This document shows positions 59,842 to 64,000 of a stretch of 64,000 nt of DNA, piece after piece. Below the pieces are notes generated by a model, which worked only from the letters and a program-made list of their open reading frames with translations, did no database searches and was not told the origin of the DNA. Position 1 is the first letter of the stretch. Each line of letters begins with the position of its first letter. The DNA lies in the NCBI GenBank assembly GCA_014529385.2, contig CM043968.1, forward strand, positions 30,641,513 through 30,705,512, in the 5' to 3' direction. The position numbers and the translations under genes were made by a program. The DNA comes from Adiantum capillus-veneris. Taxonomy: Eukaryota; Streptophyta; Polypodiopsida; Polypodiales; Pteridaceae.

Positions 59842-62800
59842 CTATCCAATGCCCAATAACTCACGACAATGCACAAAGCCCTCTCCTCGAAGTCCCTTTG
59901 TGAGTAAATCAGCAGGATTGTCCTTGGCGTGGATCTTCAGCAGTTGTATCTGCTTGTCTTCAAGTACTTCCCTAATGAAGTGATATTTCACATCAATATG
60001 CTTAGTCTTCGAATGGAACACTGGATTCTTTGCCAATTGTATAGCACTTTGACTATCACAATATAACTCTGGCATATCTACTTTGATTCCCAAGTTTGCT
60101 ACCAATCTCCCAAGCCAAATAGCTTCTTTGCATGCCTCATTTGCTGCAACATACTCAGCTTCTGTAGTAGACTGCGTAACACAATCTTGTAATCGAGATC
60201 TCCATGATATGGCACCTCCAGCCAATGTAAAGACATAGCCTGATGTAGATCTCCTCTTATCCAAGTCTCCTGCATAATCTGAATCAGTGTATCCTTTGAC
60301 ACTCAAATCCTGACTACCATAGCATATGCGCATACTCTTTGTATGTTTTAAGTATCTCATGATACCTTTCACTGCCTCCCAATGTTTCTTTCCGGGATTT
60401 GACATATATCTGCTAACCACTCCCACTGCAAATGCAATATCCGGATGTGTAGCAATCATTGCATACATCAAACTACCCACTGCAGACGCATATGGAATCT
60501 TATCCATTTCGGCCTTTTCTTCCTCAGACACAGGACAATCTTGTTTTCTAAGTTTCACATATGGTGGCAATGGAACACTCAATGCCTTTCCCTTCTCCAT
60601 ATTGAAACGTTGCAAAACCTTGTCAATATACTCTGTTTGAGATAACCAAATCAGCTTCTTTGATCCGTCTCTCTCAATGCGCATACCAAGTATATGACTT
60701 GCCTCACCCATGTCTTTCATGTCAAACGATTTTGCCATCTTTGACTTCAAAGCTAAAATTTATTCCAAGTGTTTGCCAGCAATCAACATGTCATCCACAT
60801 ACAGAATAAGGATCAGCCAACTGCCATCCTTAGCCTTCTTTGTATATAGACAGTGATCGAACTCACTACGTTTGTAGCCTTGAGAAAGCATAAACTGGTG
60901 GAACTTATGGTACCATGCCCTCGGTGATTGTTTTAAGCCATAAAGACTCTTTAACAATTGGCATACCAAATCTTCCTTGCCTTTCTCAACAAACCCTTCT
61001 GGTTGCTGCATGTAAATTTCCACATCTAAATCACCATGCAAGAACGCTGTCTTGACATCCATTTGGTGCAACACCAAATCCAATATAGCAACCAATGCAA
61101 GAAAGCATCTCAATGTAGTCATCTTGACCACTGGAGAGAAGACTTCATCAAAGTCAATGCCTTGTTCTTGCTTAAAGCCCTTGGCAACAAGCCTTGCTTT
61201 ATACTTTGGTTGACTATCATGAGTGGTGATCTTATACCTGTAAACCCATTTACAAGGTAGAGCCTTTTTGCCCTGTGGTAATTTAACTAGCTTCCATGTC
61301 TGGTTTTTATGCAGAGCTGTCATCTCTGACTGCATGGCCAACTGCCATTTCTTCGAGCCAACCACTTGTAATGCTTCCTTGTAACAAGATGGTTCTCCGC
61401 AATCTGTGAGCATGACATAATTTAGAGATGGCACATAACGATTAGGTGGTTTGGAGACACGCTCAGAACGTCTCACCACAACTGACTCTGCCTCTCTAGC
61501 CACTATAGGCTGTTCCTGAGCCTGACCATGCTGTCTTGATGTGCTAGCACTAGGTCCATCTTCCCTGAAGACAACTCTTCTGATCTCCTCTGTCTTCTCT
61601 GGCTTAGCGTGAAACTTGGCTTCATTGAAATGCACATCATTGCTACGAATAAGTTTTCTTGACTCAGGATCCCAAAGCCGGTAACCCATCTCGCCCGATT
61701 CTCCGTAGCCAAGAAATATACACTTCTTGCTCTTTGGTTCTAACTTATTTCTGAACTCCTTAGGAATATGGCTATAAGCTTCACAACCAAAGACTCTGAG
61801 ATGCTTATACGAAGGTGCCTTGCCTGTCCATAGCATCTCGACCACTGCACTCTTATCCAGAACCCTACTAGGAGACCTGTTGATCAAATGGACTGCTGTA
61901 GCCACTGCTTCCGCCCAAAATCCATTAGGCAACTCAGCATTTGACAACATGCTTCTGACCTTCTCTTGTATGGTCTTATTCATACGTTCTGCAACTGCAT
62001 TTTGTGAAGGATTGTATGGTGTAGTAGGTTCCCGCTTTATCCCTTTTGCTTCACAAATGTCTTGAAAAGCTTTGGAAACGTACTCTCCACCATTGTCAGT
62101 TCTCAACTTCAGCTTCTGACCACTTTGATTCTCCACAAGCTGCAAGAATGTCTTAAAGACCTTGAGCACCTCATCCTTGTGCTTCAAGAAGTAAACCCAT
62201 ACTTTGCGAGAATAGTCATCTATGAATGTACAAAAGTACGCTGCTCCCCCTAGTGACAAACTAGGCATTGGTCTGCATAGATCACTGTGCACAAGAGCTA
62301 ACCGTTCGTCCCTACGATTCCTCTTTGATATGTGCGGTTTCTGTGTTTGCTTACCATAAACACAATGCTCACAAAACTCGAAATCTTGAAATGAAAAACC
62401 AGGCAAATAACCATAATGAGAAAGTATTTCCATTCCTCTTTTTGACATATGTCCCAGCCTACAATGCCACAGTGACACACTTGGCTGCTCAATCACATTA
62501 ATTACATGGTTTTTAACCTCTGAAACATGTAAAGTGTACAGAGTTCCTGACTTGCTGCCATGTGCTACAATCATCGAACCTTTGGAGATCTTCCAAGCGT
62601 TGTTCCCAAAGACTGTCACATAACCCGCATCATCCAACTTCCCTGTACTGATCAAGCTCTTTCGAATTGCGGGAACATGTCTGACATTCTTGAGCCATAA
62701 AGAAGAGCCATTCTGAAACTTCAACTACACATCTCTCACTCCAATTATGTCACAAACCTGCTCATTGCCAAGTCTGACATAATCTTTAGTAGTCGCATAT

Positions 62801-63804
62801 GATGTAAACCACTCTTTGTGCGGAGAAACATGTAAAGATACCCCTGAGTCGATAATCCAATCACTCATAGCATGTCCATCCTCTACAGTCAAGAAAACAG
62901 AATCAAGATTGCTTGTGAGGAAGATGTCACCAGCTGCTATACCAGAATCACTGTCTGAACCAGATCCTGTGACATTCACCTCTTCAATCTTCGCTGAACT
63001 CTTCTTTTCATCTTGCTCAGAACTCTTTGTTTTGCCTTTTTCTTGTTTCCACTTCGTACAGTCTCTCTTCATGTGACCCTTCTTGCCACAATGGTAGCAT
63101 TCTATGTCATCCTTTGACTTTGAGTCACGAGACTTACTTCGGTTTTGTGTCTTCTTACCCTTCTTCTCTTTAGACTGTTGTCTCCCTCGAACGACGAAAA
63201 CACTATTGCCTTTGCCTTTGTCAATGTTCTTCCTGTTTACTTCCTCTGTGAGCAAGCTGCCTTCTACATTGGAACTTGTAAGACCTTCTGGCGCGACAGA
63301 ATTACTTAACGTTGTACGAAAAGTATCCCAACTGTCTGGCAAAGTGATTAAGAGAAACATAGCCTTCACTGAATCTAGAAAGACTATGTCCTGTGCTGTT
63401 AACTGGCTGAAAATTGTGTGAAATTCATTGAGATGATTTGACATAGCTGTCCCTTCCTTCATGTTCAAATCCACCAATTTCTTGAGCCAGTAAATCTGAG
63501 AAGCAGCACTTTGTTTCTCGTACATACCACATAGCTTTTGCCATACGCCATACGCTGTAGTCTCTTCTGCTACGTTGAAGTAAACATTTTCTGCCAATGT
63601 CAGCATGATTGTGGAACAAGCTAACTCGTCAAGCTCTTCCCACTCATCTTCATCCATACCTTCTGGTCTCTCCCCTTTGAGCTTCAGTGGCTTCACTTGT
63701 TTTTTCTGCACCAAAACTTGCCAAATCTGCTTCTTCGAGAATAAAAAGTTTGTGCCATCTAGCTTCTTTATGTTGTAAAGAGTCTCACTCTGAGAAGATG
63801 CCAT
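59842..63804 (-). pseudogene. Copia gag-pol polyprotein (element D), two nonsense codons
   Basis: One frame of 1321 codons from ATG 63804 (MASSQSETLYNIKKLDG) to 59842. Gag; zinc knuckle CYHCGKKGHMKRDC (about 63065-63105); protease DWIIDSGVSLHVSPHKEW; pre-integrase LWHCRLGHMSKRGMEIL; integrase HSDLCRPM, FIDDYSRKVWVYF, RTDNGGEYVSKAF; RT KARLVAKGFKQEQGIDFDEV, YVDDMLIAG; RNase H DSDYAGDLDKRRSTSGYVF, HSKTKHIDVKYHFIREV. Only two lesions: stops at 62725-62727 (Gln in element B) and 60760-60762 (Glu in element B). The unmutated sense context suggests recent activity. Confidence 0.93.
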
Positions 63805-63819
63805 ATCTGCCAAACTGTT

Positions 63820-63980
63820 TACTTCTGGGAAAAATCCGGCAGAGTTTCCTCTGTAAACTGGCCTCTGTACACAGTAAATAAGCTGTAAACAACAAGCTGA
63901 ACACCTTTCCTCAGGAACTGTCAGTATTTTGGAAAAATTTTGACAGAGTCTCCCCTGTAAACTGAGCTCTGAGAACCAAA
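63820..63980 (-). promoter_or_regulatory. Leader motif pair upstream of copia D gag
   Basis: Two copies of a roughly 45-bp motif, at 63822-63870 (CTGGGAAAAATCCGGCAGAG, TTTCCTCTGTAAACTGGCC) and 63928-63975 (TTGGAAAAATTTTGACAGAG, TCTCCCCTGTAAACTGAGC). The same motif precedes gag in copia B and recurs in the leaders of A and C. Its function is unknown; a packaging or translation signal is possible. Confidence 0.5.
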
Positions 63981-64000
63981 AGATAGCTCAAAAACAATCA

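Larger units (their letters stand above)
56282..64000 (+). other. VPS25: VPS25 intron 5, at least 7.7 kb
   Basis: Inferred from exon 5 ending in a good donor and the missing C-terminal coding sequence. It contains a microsatellite, a gypsy LTR with leader and protease/RT start (element F), and copia D. Confidence 0.7.
59608..64000 (-). mobile_element. Copia element D, 5' end beyond the window
   Basis: The 3' LTR is about 59608-59757, then the polypurine tract AAGTGGGAGG (as in copia B), a whole gag-pol frame and part of the leader. The 5' LTR would be past 64000, so the target duplication cannot be tested. The pol part is highly similar to copia B at the DNA level (for instance 60500-60760 against 33480-33740). 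It sits in the RT of gypsy F, in VPS25 intron 5. Confidence 0.85.

Overview
The window is nuclear DNA of a land plant. Two host genes show this: a GRAS transcription factor and VPS25, an ESCRT-II subunit with plant-like short exons. The mobile DNA agrees: plant CACTA (En/Spm) elements, Ty1/copia and Ty3/gypsy elements, and dense (GA)n microsatellites. The low gene density, long TE-filled introns and copia style make me lean to a fern or other large-genome non-seed vascular plant. That lean is an inference.

Layout. 1-5709: right-hand part of a decayed CACTA element with a TNP2-like transposase, a second ORF, GCGTCGCTAT subterminal repeats and a TIR. 5710-9470: mostly AT-rich intergenic DNA holding a 1.3 kb TTAA-flanked inverted-repeat element. 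9471-11534 (minus): a two-exon GRAS gene, apparently intact. 11.6-16 kb: gene-poor, with a copia relic and a 5S rRNA-like sequence. 16.6-17.5 kb: a retroposon with an L1-ORF1-like protein and a (CT)n tail. 18.5-22.0 kb (minus): a degenerate gypsy element.

22437-30341 is copia element A, flanked by ATCAA on both sides. A complete CACTA element (23463-27861, flanked by ATG) sits inside it, and that CACTA itself contains a second L1-ORF1-like retroposon and a fragment of an A-type copia. 31114-39556 is copia element C (flanked by AATAG), split by the younger copia B (32546-37853, flanked by AACAA). A and C are related short elements that keep only a zinc knuckle, a protease-like domain and an unusual acidic stretch. 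B and the terminal element D (from about 59608 to beyond the window) are full gag-pol copia elements, each broken only by two nonsense codons.

From 42363 the plus strand carries VPS25. Exons 1-4 lie at 42363-43166. Exon 5 lies at 56206-56281, after a 13.0 kb intron packed with gypsy and LTR remnants. The last exon(s) lie beyond 64000, so the next intron is at least 7.7 kb and contains another gypsy fragment cut by copia D. The host genes are unrelated in function. The mobile elements tell a layered insertion history that can be read from target-site duplications and LTR divergence.
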